Positions 1-7,045 of a stretch of 7,079 bases of DNA are shown piece by piece. The position numbers were made by a program, and so were the translations under genes. Origin of the DNA: Erysipelotrichaceae bacterium. Lineage in GTDB: Bacteria > Bacillota_I > Bacilli_A > Erysipelotrichales > Erysipelotrichaceae. The notes beneath the pieces were generated by a model, which was not told the DNA's origin, did no database searches, and saw only the letters and a list, made by a program, of their open reading frames with translations. Position 1 is the stretch's first letter. Each line of letters begins with the position of its first letter. Location: NCBI GenBank assembly GCA_017561615.1, contig JAFZBT010000183.1, forward strand, positions 1-7,079, given 5' to 3'.

Positions 1-33
1 AGGTGTGATGGAGCTTTTAAAGCCCTTCGAGTC

Positions 34-60
34 AATGACATCAGTGGATGTTGTTTTTTT
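34..60 (+). promoter_or_regulatory. Putative attenuator hairpin in pyrG leader
   Basis: Positions 34-42 can pair with 47-55 (nine pairs, two of them G-T wobbles) around a four-base loop AGTG, and a run of seven T follows at 54-60. This is the shape of an intrinsic terminator, although the stem is AT-rich and weak. The T run ends only four bases before the pyrG ribosome binding site, so no promoter fits in between and transcription of pyrG should pass through this hairpin. It is known that Bacillus subtilis pyrG is controlled by a leader terminator that senses CTP through reiterative G addition at the transcript 5' end. Neither a transcript start nor a matching pyrimidine-rich stem strand could be located here, so the CTP link is inference. 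It could instead be the weak end of an upstream gene with readthrough. Confidence 0.45.
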
Positions 61-78
61 GTTTAAGGAGGTCTGCAC

Positions 79-1689
79 ATGTGTAAATTCATCTTTGTTA
101 CGGGCGGTGTCGTTTCCGGTCTGGGGAAGGGCATTACCGCCGCATCTTTGGGAAGACTGTTAAAGGCCAGAGGCCTCAAAGTAGCGTCCCAGAAGCTCGA
201 TCCCTACATCAACGTTGACCCCGGGACGATGTCTCCCTATCAGCATGGGGAAGTCTACGTTACCGAAGACGGGGCGGAGACTGACCTGGATCTGGGCCAT
301 TACGAAAGGTTCATTGACGAGGATCTTAACCGTTTCTCCAACCTCACCACCGGCAAGGTCTACTGGAACGTCCTGAATAAGGAAAGACAGGGCGAATATC
401 TGGGCCGTACCGTTCAGGTCATTCCCCACATCACCAATGAAATAAAGGATTTCATCTACGCTGCCGTCAGGCACACCAATCCGGATGTGCTGATCTGCGA
501 AGTCGGCGGCACGGTCGGCGACATTGAAAGTCAGCCGTTCCTGGAAGCCATCCGCCAGATCGGTCTGGAAGTAGGCCGGGAAAACGCCCTGTACATTCAC
601 GTCACCCTGATTCCCTATCTGGAATGCAGTAGGGAGCACAAGAGCAAGCCTACCCAGCATTCCGTCAAGACCCTGCAGGGCTTAGGCATCAACCCGGACA
701 TTCTGGTTCTCAGGTGCAATAAGAAACTGGAAAAGGACATCTTTGACAAACTGGCGCTCTTCTGCAACATCAAGCGCGACTGCGTCATTGAGAACCGGAC
801 CATTCCGATCCTCTATGAGGCTCCCCTGATGCTGGAGAAACAGAATTTCGGCGACATCGTCTGCCGCGAGCTTAATCTCAAAGCTGAGGAACCGGACCTG
901 CAGGAGTGGAAGGAACTGATCAGAAAGATCAGGCACCTTCACCGCAATGTCACCATCGGCTTGGTCGGCAAGTATGTCCGGCTGCACGACGCCTACCTGT
1001 CGGTAGCGGAGGCACTGACCCACGCCGGCTACTATCACGATGCCAAGGTCAAGATCAAATGGATCGACAGCGAGACCATAAACGATAACAACGTGGACAG
1101 GAAACTGAAGGACTGTGACGGCATCATCGTGCCCGGCGGCTTCGGCTCCCGGGGCATTGAAGGCATGATCACCACCGCCCGCTATTGCCGGGAAAACGAT
1201 GTTCCCTACCTGGGCATCTGTCTGGGCATGCAGGTAGCGGTCATCGAGTTTGCCCGCCATGTCTGCGGCTTAGCCAAGGCCAATTCCCGGGAATTCGATC
1301 CCGATTCACCGGATAAGGTCATTGACTTTCTGCCCGATCAGAGCGACGCCACCAGAAAGGGCGGAACCCTGCGGCTGGGCCATTATGACTGCCGGCTGAA
1401 ACCCGGCACCCGCATCCAGCAGCAGTACCAGATCCAGCAGATCAGCGAGCGCCACCGCCACCGCTACGAGTTCAATAATGATTACCGCCAGATCCTGCAG
1501 GACAACGGATTGATCCTCAGCGGCACTTCCCCTGACGATTACATCGTCGAGACGGTAGAGACCACTAACCCCTACTTCATCGGCGTTCAGTTCCATCCGG
1601 AATTCAAGTCAAGACCCAACCGGCCGCATCCGCTTTTCATCGGACTGATCGGCTATTCCCTGGAAAGAAAGGAGCATCAGCATGACTGA
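79..1689 (+). CDS. pyrG: CTP synthase (glutamine-hydrolysing)
   Basis: Cytoplasmic enzyme that makes CTP from UTP, ATP and glutamine, the last step of de novo pyrimidine nucleotide synthesis. The 536-residue product has the usual family length and both domains. The N-terminal synthetase domain carries the P-loop [11 protein letters not shown] with Lys17, the block [19 protein letters not shown] at 41-59, Asp71 in the [11 protein letters not shown] block, and Glu141 in [12 protein letters not shown]. The C-terminal class I amidotransferase domain (from about residue 290) carries the oxyanion segment [12 protein letters not shown], nucleophile Cys381 in GICLGMQ, and His506 and Glu508 in FHPEF. 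All expected catalytic residues are present. The start is fixed by a near-perfect TAAGGAGGT at 64-72, seven bases before ATG. The stop overlaps the start of glnN, and a hairpin with a T run lies just upstream. No frameshift or truncation is seen. Confidence 0.98.
   Translation: MCKFIFVTGGVVSGLGKGITAASLGRLLKARGLKVASQKLDPYINVDPGTMSPYQHGEVYVTEDGAETDLDLGHYERFIDEDLNRFSNLTTGKVYWNVLNKERQGEYLGRTVQVIPHITNEIKDFIYAAVRHTNPDVLICEVGGTVGDIESQPFLEAIRQIGLEVGRENALYIHVTLIPYLECSREHKSKPTQHSVKTLQGLGINPDILVLRCNKKLEKDIFDKLALFCNIKRDCVIENRTIPILYEAPLMLEKQNFGDIVCRELNLKAEEPDLQEWKELIRKIRHLHRNVTIGLVGKYVRLHDAYLSVAEALTHAGYYHDAKVKIKWIDSETINDNNVDRKLKDCDGIIVPGGFGSRGIEGMITTARYCRENDVPYLGICLGMQVAVIEFARHVCGLAKANSREFDPDSPDKVIDFLPDQSDATRKGGTLRLGHYDCRLKPGTRIQQQYQIQQISERHRHRYEFNNDYRQILQDNGLILSGTSPDDYIVETVETTNPYFIGVQFHPEFKSRPNRPHPLFIGLIGYSLERKEHQHD
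1668..1674 (+). promoter_or_regulatory. Ribosome binding site of glnN inside pyrG
   Basis: AAAGGAG lies seven bases before the ATG at 1682 and inside the last codons of pyrG. The next in-frame ATG at 1694 is 19 bases away, so this site decides the start at 1682. Its location means ribosomes finishing pyrG clear or reach the glnN start directly, which favours coupled translation. Confidence 0.75.
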
Positions 1690-3772
1690 CATAATGAAGA
1701 CGTTCGGCAGCCGGGTATTCAATGACAGCGTCATGAAGGCCCGTCTGAGCAAGGAAACCTATGAAAAGCTGCAGGACACCATCAAGAGAGGAACGACCCT
1801 CAGCAGCGACATAGCCGGCGAGATCGCCGAGGCAATGAAAAACTGGGCCATTGAAAACGGAGCTACCCACTTCACTCACTGGTTCCACCCCTTAAGCGGC
1901 GCCACGGCGGAAAAGCACGAGAGCTTTGTGACCACCGCCGGCGGCGGCAAGATCACCCTGCAGTTTTCCCCCAGCAACCTGGTCAAGGGTGAGGCTGACG
2001 CCTCTTCCTTCCCTTCCGGCGGTCTGCGGGACACCTTTGAAGCCCGCGGCTACACCTCCTGGGACCCGACCTCATACGCCTTCATCCGCGATAACGTGCT
2101 CTACCTGCCCACCATCTTCTGTTCCTACAGCGGTGAAGCCCTGGACCATAAGACCCCGCTTTTGAGATCCATGGAAGCCCTGAGCACTCAGGCGGTCCGC
2201 ATTCTCAAGCTGCTCGGCAACAAGGACGTCGATCACGTCAAAGCGACGGCCGGAGCCGAACAGGAATATTTCCTGGTCGACAAGAAGTACTTCGACCAGC
2301 GGGAAGACCTGCGGCTGACCGGCCGTACTCTGGTCGGCGCCATGACTCCCAAGGGTCAGGAAATGAACGACCACTACTACGGTTCCATCAAGACCCGGGT
2401 AGCCGATTTCATGAGAGACCTTAACGAGGAATTATGGCAGCTGGGCATTCAGGCCAAGACCGAGCACAACGAGGTCGCCCCTTCCCAGCATGAACTGGCC
2501 AATAACTTCCTGACCGTCAATGTCTCCTGCGACCAGAACAACCTGACCATGGACATCATGAAGAAGATCGCCCGCAAGCATGATCTGGAATGCCTGCTTC
2601 ACGAAAAGCCCTTTGCCGGCATCAACGGCTCCGGCAAGCACAATAACTGGTCATTAAAGACCGATACCGGCGTCAACCTGCTGGACCCCGGCGAAACGCC
2701 GGCGGATAACGCTCAGTTTCTGATCTTCCTGTGCGCCGTCATCAAGGCGGTCGACGAATATCAGGATCTGATCCGCATTTCCATTGCCTCGGCAGGCAAC
2801 GATCACCGTCTGGGCGCCTCGGAAGCCCCGCCGGCCATTGTTTCGATGTTCGTCGGCGACGAACTGGGGGAGATCCTCGAGAGCATCGAAAGCGACACTG
2901 TCCACCACAGCCGCGGACGGACGCCTTTCAAGGTAAACGTCCACACCATTCCTTCCTTCCCGAAGGACAACACGGACCGCAACCGGACCTCGCCCTTCGC
3001 CTTTACCGGCAACAAGTTCGAATTCCGCATGCCCGGCTCCAGCGCCTCGATCGCCACGCCCAACACCATCCTCAATACCGTCATCGCCCAGGAACTCAAG
3101 GGCTTTGCCGACCGGCTGGAAAGCAGCGAAAACTTCCCGGATGATCTGCACAAGCTGATCCGCGATACCATCAGGGATCACCGCCGCATCATCTTCAACG
3201 GCAACGGCTATGACGACAGCTGGGTAGAAGAAGCGGCCAGACGCGGATTAAGCAACTACCGCTCCACGCCCGAAGCCCTGGCTCATTACCTCGACGAAAA
3301 GAACGTCCGGGTCATGGTGGATAACGGCGTTCTGACGGAAGCCGAATGCCGCTCACGGCATGAGATCTATCTGGAGAAGTACTACAAGACCATCCGCATT
3401 GAAGCCCGCACGCTTCTGGACATGACCGACAAGGACATTCTGCCAGCCGTCAACCGCTATCTCAGCGAACTGCGAAAGGGTCTGGAGACCGACATGAAGC
3501 TGGAAGTGCTGGACCGGGATTCCTATAGCTGGAAGACCTCCAAGGAACTCTCCAGGCTCTGCCGGGACATCTTCACCCTCAGCCGCCAGCTGAAGGAAAA
3601 GCTCAGCCAGCAGCCGGCAGAAGACAGCCTGAAGACGGCGATGTACTGCCACGATGAGATCCTGCCGCTGATGGAGCAGATGCGCAGCGAGATCGACCGG
3701 GCGGAAGTGATCACCGACCGCTCTTACTGGCCGATGCCTTCCTACCGCGAACTGCTCTTCGGCGTTGACTGA
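1682..3772 (+). CDS. glnN: Type III glutamine synthetase
   Basis: ATP-dependent cytoplasmic ligase forming glutamine from glutamate and ammonia. The product is 696 residues, matching the long type III family (about 700) rather than the 440-470 of type I. The type III N-terminal signature [25 protein letters not shown] block lies near residues 60-80, followed by [22 protein letters not shown]. Catalytic-core motifs appear in order: GAEQEYF at 191-197 with Glu193 and Glu195 as likely metal ligands, [12 protein letters not shown] at 260-271, [15 protein letters not shown] at 311-325, [13 protein letters not shown] at 373-385, and [14 protein letters not shown] at 443-456 with Glu447 and Arg449. 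The C-terminal part after about 600 is charged and helical, typical of type III. It overlaps pyrG by 8 nt and is followed by a terminator 15 nt after the stop. Type III enzymes are dodecamers and lack the adenylylation site context of type I; no nitrogen-responsive site is visible here. Confidence 0.97.
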   Translation: MTDIMKTFGSRVFNDSVMKARLSKETYEKLQDTIKRGTTLSSDIAGEIAEAMKNWAIENGATHFTHWFHPLSGATAEKHESFVTTAGGGKITLQFSPSNLVKGEADASSFPSGGLRDTFEARGYTSWDPTSYAFIRDNVLYLPTIFCSYSGEALDHKTPLLRSMEALSTQAVRILKLLGNKDVDHVKATAGAEQEYFLVDKKYFDQREDLRLTGRTLVGAMTPKGQEMNDHYYGSIKTRVADFMRDLNEELWQLGIQAKTEHNEVAPSQHELANNFLTVNVSCDQNNLTMDIMKKIARKHDLECLLHEKPFAGINGSGKHNNWSLKTDTGVNLLDPGETPADNAQFLIFLCAVIKAVDEYQDLIRISIASAGNDHRLGASEAPPAIVSMFVGDELGEILESIESDTVHHSRGRTPFKVNVHTIPSFPKDNTDRNRTSPFAFTGNKFEFRMPGSSASIATPNTILNTVIAQELKGFADRLESSENFPDDLHKLIRDTIRDHRRIIFNGNGYDDSWVEEAARRGLSNYRSTPEALAHYLDEKNVRVMVDNGVLTEAECRSRHEIYLEKYYKTIRIEARTLLDMTDKDILPAVNRYLSELRKGLETDMKLEVLDRDSYSWKTSKELSRLCRDIFTLSRQLKEKLSQQPAEDSLKTAMYCHDEILPLMEQMRSEIDRAEVITDRSYWPMPSYRELLFGVD

Positions 3773-3783
3773 CCAGAGAAACG

Positions 3784-3819
3784 AAAAAAGGCCCAGATAC
3801 ATCTGGGCCTTCTTTCTTA
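3784..3819. terminator. Bidirectional intrinsic terminator between convergent operons
   Basis: AAGGCCCAGAT at 3788-3798 is the exact reverse complement of ATCTGGGCCTT at 3801-3811, giving a stem of up to about ten usable pairs with a small loop. On the + strand it is followed by a T-rich tail (TTCTTTCTT), and on the - strand by six T (from the A run at 3784-3789). It lies 15 nt after the glnN stop and 22 nt after the end of the SIS gene on the opposite strand, so it can end both transcripts. Confidence 0.9.
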
Positions 3820-3833
3820 TGACGATTCAGAGG

Positions 3834-4910
3834 CTAGCCTCTGTGAGTTTCGAAGTACTGAGCTGATACGTGGTCTACGTATTCGCCGACCGGCTTGATG
3901 TCTCTTCCCAGAGCCCCGGCCAGCAGATAGGCCAGAACTTCGATGGCGGGAGCGAATTCCAGAGCCCGGAAGTCGCCGCCCTGGACCTCGAACTCAAGGT
4001 CTTTGCTGTCCAGCGGGTTGACGCCGAAGATGTAGGCCTGACCGAGTTCCTTCTTGCCGAAGTCAACGATGCCGTGGCTCATCCACTCATCATTGACTCC
4101 GTCATTGAGAGCGATGATCACGTCATCCTTGGTGAAGCCCAGACACGGTCCGTGCAGACCGTCTTCCGCCTCATAGCCGACGGCCAGGAAGTGCTCATCG
4201 GTTTCCAGAACCTTAAGCGCCGCTTCCAGCGCGACACCGTAAAGGGTACCGGAACCGTAGAAGATGAAGCCTCTGGCCTTGACGAGTTCTTCCTTGTTCC
4301 TATCAAACCAGTCGATGGCCTTGTTGACCACCTTCGGGTGGTTTTCCGCCGCCTGGACAGCCTGAGCCAGATACCCGCTGAACTCTTCGGAGCCGATGAC
4401 GCCTCTTTCCAGAGCGATCCGCAGGGCGATGACCATCAGGGTCAGCACGCTGGTGCAGTAGCCGATGGTCCTGAACCAGTATTCCTCATAGCCGCAGCCC
4501 ATGTCGACATGCGACTTGCCATGACGGGCAATCGGGGTATCTTTGTCTTCGGTGACAGCTACGGTGTGATAGCCCAGCGCGTTCATCTTTTCCAGCATTT
4601 CCCTGACCAGCGTGGAAGTGCCGGTCTGGGAAACGAAGATGTAGATGGCATTGGGATTATGGACGCTCTTGGCCGCAAATACATTGGCCATGTAGGCGTG
4701 GACTTCCAGTCCGCTTACCTTCTCCATGAAAGCCGCGGCGGTCACGGCAGCGTTGTTGCTGGAGCCGGAACCGACGATGACGATCTCATTTATCCGGCCG
4801 ATGTCCTGACCGATCTCTCTGATCATTTCATCGGTATTGATCTCGGCGTTCTCAACGATCTGACGGGTCAGCGGCGCGACTCTTCTGATGCAGTCTAACA
4901 TTGTTACCAT
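3834..4910 (-). CDS. SIS-domain sugar-phosphate isomerase/deglycase (GlmS C-terminal-like; FrlB/GfrF/AgaS type)
   Basis: Predicted cytoplasmic enzyme of 358 residues with two SIS sugar-isomerase domains and no glutaminase domain, so it is not GlmS itself. The first domain has IVIVGSGSSNNAA at 43-55 and FVSQTGTSTLVREML at 92-106 (phosphosugar-binding Ser/Thr loops). The second has FYGSGTLYGVALEAALKVLE at 217-236 and GYEAEDGLHGP at 245-255. Glu236 and His253 sit where GlmS-like isomerases and deglycases keep their catalytic Glu and His. The PTS context suggests it acts on the phosphorylated import product, for example removing lysine from fructoselysine- or glucoselysine-6-phosphate, or deaminating/isomerising an amino sugar phosphate. 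Substrate is inference. The start at 4910 is chosen because GGAG at 4917-4920 is six bases upstream; the open frame extends further to 5045 but only inside the IIA gene. It begins 10 nt after the IIA stop and is the last gene of the operon. Confidence 0.87.
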   Translation of the reverse strand: MVTMLDCIRRVAPLTRQIVENAEINTDEMIREIGQDIGRINEIVIVGSGSSNNAAVTAAAFMEKVSGLEVHAYMANVFAAKSVHNPNAIYIFVSQTGTSTLVREMLEKMNALGYHTVAVTEDKDTPIARHGKSHVDMGCGYEEYWFRTIGYCTSVLTLMVIALRIALERGVIGSEEFSGYLAQAVQAAENHPKVVNKAIDWFDRNKEELVKARGFIFYGSGTLYGVALEAALKVLETDEHFLAVGYEAEDGLHGPCLGFTKDDVIIALNDGVNDEWMSHGIVDFGKKELGQAYIFGVNPLDSKDLEFEVQGGDFRALEFAPAIEVLAYLLAGALGRDIKPVGEYVDHVSAQYFETHRG

Positions 4911-4916
4911 GGAGTT

Positions 4917-4920
4917 CTCC
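4917..4920 (-). promoter_or_regulatory. Ribosome binding site deciding the SIS gene start
   Basis: GGAG (read on the - strand) directly follows the IIA stop codon and stands six bases before the ATG at 4908-4910. The second ATG at 4899-4901 would be 15 bases away. The whole gap between the two genes is ten bases, so translation of the SIS enzyme is probably coupled to IIA. Confidence 0.65.
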
Positions 4921-5355
4921 TTAAATGCCTTCAAAATCGTCCGTCTGTTCCTCTTCGTATTCCTGATAGACGAACCGGCCGATGGCCTGGCGGCCTCTTT
5001 CCACCAGCGTGTCCAGGAATTCATCGACGTCATCGATGAACTCACGGGACAGCACGAACTCCAGCATCATGCCCAGATTGACGCCGTAGACGACTCTGAG
5101 CCTTGGATCGGCGACGCTGAGCGTCGCGGCCTGCTTGAATGGGCTGCCGCCCATCAGGTCGCAGCAGACTACGATCTTCTCGCAGTCAGCCAGTTTCTCA
5201 ATGGCCTGTTGCAGATCTTCGATCAGCTGCTCTTCGGTATTACCGTCCGGGAAGTTGACCTTCTCGAAGTGTTCCTGATGGCCGCCGACCATTTCCACGG
5301 AACTGAAGAGTCCGTCGGCGAAGTGATTATGTCCTGTTAGAATGATTCCTATCAT
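4921..5355 (-). CDS. PTS mannose/fructose/sorbose-family EIIA component
   Basis: Cytoplasmic phosphocarrier of 144 residues that takes phosphate from HPr and passes it to the IIB component. It has the fold markers of the mannose-family IIA domain: MIGIILTGH at the N-terminus with His9 as the phosphorylation site (equivalent to His10 of E. coli ManX), and CCDLMGGSPF at 64-73, with Asp66 matching the aspartate that contacts the histidine. It is a stand-alone IIA, not fused to IIB as in ManX. The C-terminal tail is acidic (a run of Glu and Asp after residue 131). The ATG at 5353-5355 has AAAGGAAG at 5364-5371, eight bases upstream. It follows IID after a 68-nt gap containing a terminator-like hairpin and precedes the SIS gene by 10 nt. 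Confidence 0.93.
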   Translation of the reverse strand: MIGIILTGHNHFADGLFSSVEMVGGHQEHFEKVNFPDGNTEEQLIEDLQQAIEKLADCEKIVVCCDLMGGSPFKQAATLSVADPRLRVVYGVNLGMMLEFVLSREFIDDVDEFLDTLVERGRQAIGRFVYQEYEEEQTDDFEGI

Positions 5356-5370
5356 TTTGTTTACTTCCTT

Positions 5371-5411
5371 TACTGAAGAAGAAAAGGGTCACTATGAAAG
5401 TGACCCTTTTC
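5371..5411 (-). terminator. Terminator-like hairpin inside the operon (IID-IIA gap)
   Basis: GAAAAGGGTCACT at 5381-5393 is the exact reverse complement of 5399-5411, making a 13-bp perfect stem with a five-base loop. Read on the - strand, the direction of the operon, the stem ends in CCCTTTT and runs on as CTTCTTC, a U-rich tail, so it resembles an intrinsic terminator. It stands 12 nt after the IID stop and about 10 nt before the IIA ribosome binding site. It may be a partial terminator that lowers IIA and SIS expression, or a 3' end-stabilising structure left after RNA processing. Confidence 0.7.
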
Positions 5412-5423
5412 CAACTGCTCTGA

Positions 5424-6224
5424 TTAATATGCGAAGATATTGAAGTATGAAGCAGCGATGCAGATGATCAGGATAGCGATGATCAGCTGAATTGAGCCGA
5501 TATTCTTCTTCTTGATCAGCCAGTAGAAGAACAGAACCAATGCCAGCGGCAGCAGGTTCGGGATGACTGAGTCGAAGATTGCCTGGACGGCAACTCCGCC
5601 GGTCAGCACGAGTTCTTCATTGAAGGCGATGCCAACGTAGCTGGGGATCAGGGCGCCTACGACCAGGACGCCGAGGATGCCGGCAGCCTTGGCAATGGCC
5701 GGAGCGTTTTCTCTGATGACATCAACGGCACTGGTACCTAAGTTGTATCCCAGATGGCAGAGCCAGATTCTGGGGACGACGCCCAGGAAGGCCCAGATGA
5801 CCAGGAACAGTAACGGTCCCAGGACGTTTTCCTGTGAGCACAGTGAGCAGCAGATGGTAGCCGTTACCGGTAACAGCGTGAACCAGAATACGGCGTCACC
5901 TAAGCCGGCGAACGGTCCGAATAAGGCGTCACGGATGCCCATGATGACATCTCTGTCTTCACCGGCTTCTTCCAGAGCGGCATGTAAGCCCTGCTGGAAA
6001 GTAGCCATGTGCGGCTCGGTGTTGAAGAATGTCATGTTGCGGCCTAAGGCGTTGCCTAACTCTTCCTTGTTGTCACCGTAGATCTTCTTCAGAGTCGGTG
6101 CCAGAGTAGCGGTATAGCCGCCGGCCTGCATTCTTTCATAGCAGAACGGGCACTGTTCGAAAATTGATAATACTGCTAACTGAGTAATATCCTTCTTGCT
6201 TAATTTATTCCTAGATACCGTCAT
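5424..6224 (-). CDS. PTS mannose/fructose/sorbose-family EIID component
   Basis: Integral membrane subunit that forms the sugar channel together with IIC. The 266-residue product shows IID hallmarks: YERMQAGGY at 29-37, LAPTLKKIYGD at 41-51, RNMTFFNTEPHM at 62-73, and GIRDALFGPFAGLGDAVFW at 96-114. The first about 110 residues are soluble or amphipathic; several hydrophobic segments follow (about 113-130, 137-160, 172-196, and two near the C-terminus), ending in a hydrophobic FNIFAY tail. The start at 6224 is chosen because GGGAGG at 6233-6238 is eight bases upstream; the ATG at 6230 would be only two bases from it, and a longer frame to 6260 lies within IIC. It overlaps IIC by 14 nt. An uncommon CPFC motif is at 25-28, where relatives known to me usually have residues such as SFNYER. 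Confidence 0.94.
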   Translation of the reverse strand: MTVSRNKLSKKDITQLAVLSIFEQCPFCYERMQAGGYTATLAPTLKKIYGDNKEELGNALGRNMTFFNTEPHMATFQQGLHAALEEAGEDRDVIMGIRDALFGPFAGLGDAVFWFTLLPVTATICCSLCSQENVLGPLLFLVIWAFLGVVPRIWLCHLGYNLGTSAVDVIRENAPAIAKAAGILGVLVVGALIPSYVGIAFNEELVLTGGVAVQAIFDSVIPNLLPLALVLFFYWLIKKKNIGSIQLIIAILIICIAASYFNIFAY

Positions 6225-6984
6225 CTTCATTACCTCCCTGAGCGGCCTGCTTCTTGGCATTCAGATAGCCTAAGTAAGCGATGGCTGCACCAACGATAGC
6301 GATCGGCAGGACGTTGCCCATTTCCACGAAGGTGGCAACAACGAAGCCGATGAACAGATACGGAGCGTTTTCCGTGGTCATCATGACTCTTAACAGCATG
6401 GCCAATCCAATGGCAGGCATGATTCCGCCGGCAACGGTGAAGCCGTTGACGATCCATTCCGGGAAGTTCTCAACGAACAGTCTGATCGGGACCTGAGCGG
6501 CATAGGTTGACAGGAAGACGATGATGGCATAGACGATTGCGGTAATGCCGACGCCGGTGAACAGAGTTCTCCAGAGACCCTTGATGTCAGCCTTGTAAGC
6601 CTGCTTCTCCATGACGGGCATGAAGCCGGCGAACGTGGTGTTCTCGATAATGCCTACCCACTGCATCAGTAATGCGAACGGGAAAGCCAGTGACAGAGCG
6701 GCTTCCGGAGTCAGACCCGGATTCAGATAAGCCAGAACTGTCGTCATGATACCGGCCATCAGGCCATCTGGCGGAACGGTACCACCGACTGTTAACAGAC
6801 CGGTAAATGCCAGTTCGGCGATCGCGGCGCACCGCAGACCTAACTTGACATCACCCAGGATTACGCCGGACAGGAAAGCTGTTGTGATCGGTCTGAACCA
6901 GAAGAAGGCTTCTGTACACTTATCAACCGCACAAATAGCTGACATGAGCGCTAGCATAAGTCCCTGCACTAATGTAATACTCAT
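6211..6984 (-). CDS. PTS mannose/fructose/sorbose-family EIIC component
   Basis: Polytopic membrane protein of 257 residues, the sugar-translocating partner of IID. The sequence is strongly hydrophobic with IIC features: N-terminal LVQGLMLALMSAICAVDKC, the RPITTAFLSGVILGDVKLGL segment near 31-50, ELAFTGLLTVGGTVPPDG near 57-74, and GIMPAIGLAMLLRVMM near 188-203. I count about seven likely membrane segments, and a short charged tail (GGNEDDGI) faces the cytoplasm. The ATG at 6982-6984 has AAAGGAG at 6991-6997, six bases upstream. The gene shares 14 nt with IID, fitting a one-to-one ratio of the two membrane subunits. The family is clear; the sugar it carries cannot be read from the sequence. 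Confidence 0.94.
   Translation of the reverse strand: MSITLVQGLMLALMSAICAVDKCTEAFFWFRPITTAFLSGVILGDVKLGLRCAAIAELAFTGLLTVGGTVPPDGLMAGIMTTVLAYLNPGLTPEAALSLAFPFALLMQWVGIIENTTFAGFMPVMEKQAYKADIKGLWRTLFTGVGITAIVYAIIVFLSTYAAQVPIRLFVENFPEWIVNGFTVAGGIMPAIGLAMLLRVMMTTENAPYLFIGFVVATFVEMGNVLPIAIVGAAIAYLGYLNAKKQAAQGGNEDDGI
6233..6238 (-). promoter_or_regulatory. Ribosome binding site of IID inside IIC
   Basis: GGGAGG on the - strand lies within the last codons of IIC, eight bases before the ATG at 6222-6224. It selects that ATG over the one at 6228-6230 and implies coupled translation of the two membrane subunits. Confidence 0.65.
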
Positions 6985-7019
6985 ATAATTCTCCTTTCTT
7001 TATATTGAGTTTTATCTTG

Positions 7020-7038
7020 CTGTTCTGAGATAGAACAG
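7020..7038 (-). repeat. Inverted repeat upstream of IIC
   Basis: CTGTTCT at 7020-7026 pairs perfectly with AGAACAG at 7032-7038 around a five-base loop. It lies 35 nt upstream of the IIC start codon, in the 61-nt gap after the probable IIB stop. No T run follows on either strand, so it does not look like a terminator; an mRNA structure or a protein-binding palindrome are possible. Confidence 0.45.
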
Positions 7039-7045
7039 TCTGTGC

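Noticed and set aside
11..25. Small palindrome GCTTTTAAAGC in the pyrG leader
   Set aside because: The stem is at most three usable pairs once a loop is allowed, so it is likely to be chance; no promoter elements could be defined around it.
1..63. Possible end of an upstream gene before pyrG
   Set aside because: One frame stays open to a TAA at 64-66 and another runs on into pyrG out of frame, but 60 bases carry no recognisable motif, so neither can be supported as a gene.
160..1596. Several long - strand open frames opposite pyrG (166, 192 and 96 codons)
   Set aside because: They are shadows of the pyrG coding frame; pyrG has all catalytic motifs and the antisense products show no recognisable domain.
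2072..3802. Multiple - strand open frames opposite glnN (up to 175 codons)
   Set aside because: They are shadows of glnN without start signals or family motifs; the last one also runs across the terminator.
3870..4898. 342-codon open frame on the + strand opposite the SIS gene
   Set aside because: It is antisense to a gene with clear SIS motifs and good start context, has no ribosome binding site of note, and its composition reflects the complement of a GC-rich coding strand.
4911..5045. N-terminal extension of the SIS protein to the ATG at 5045
   Set aside because: The extension lies out of frame within the IIA gene, reads as low-quality sequence, and the ATG at 4910 has a proper ribosome binding site.
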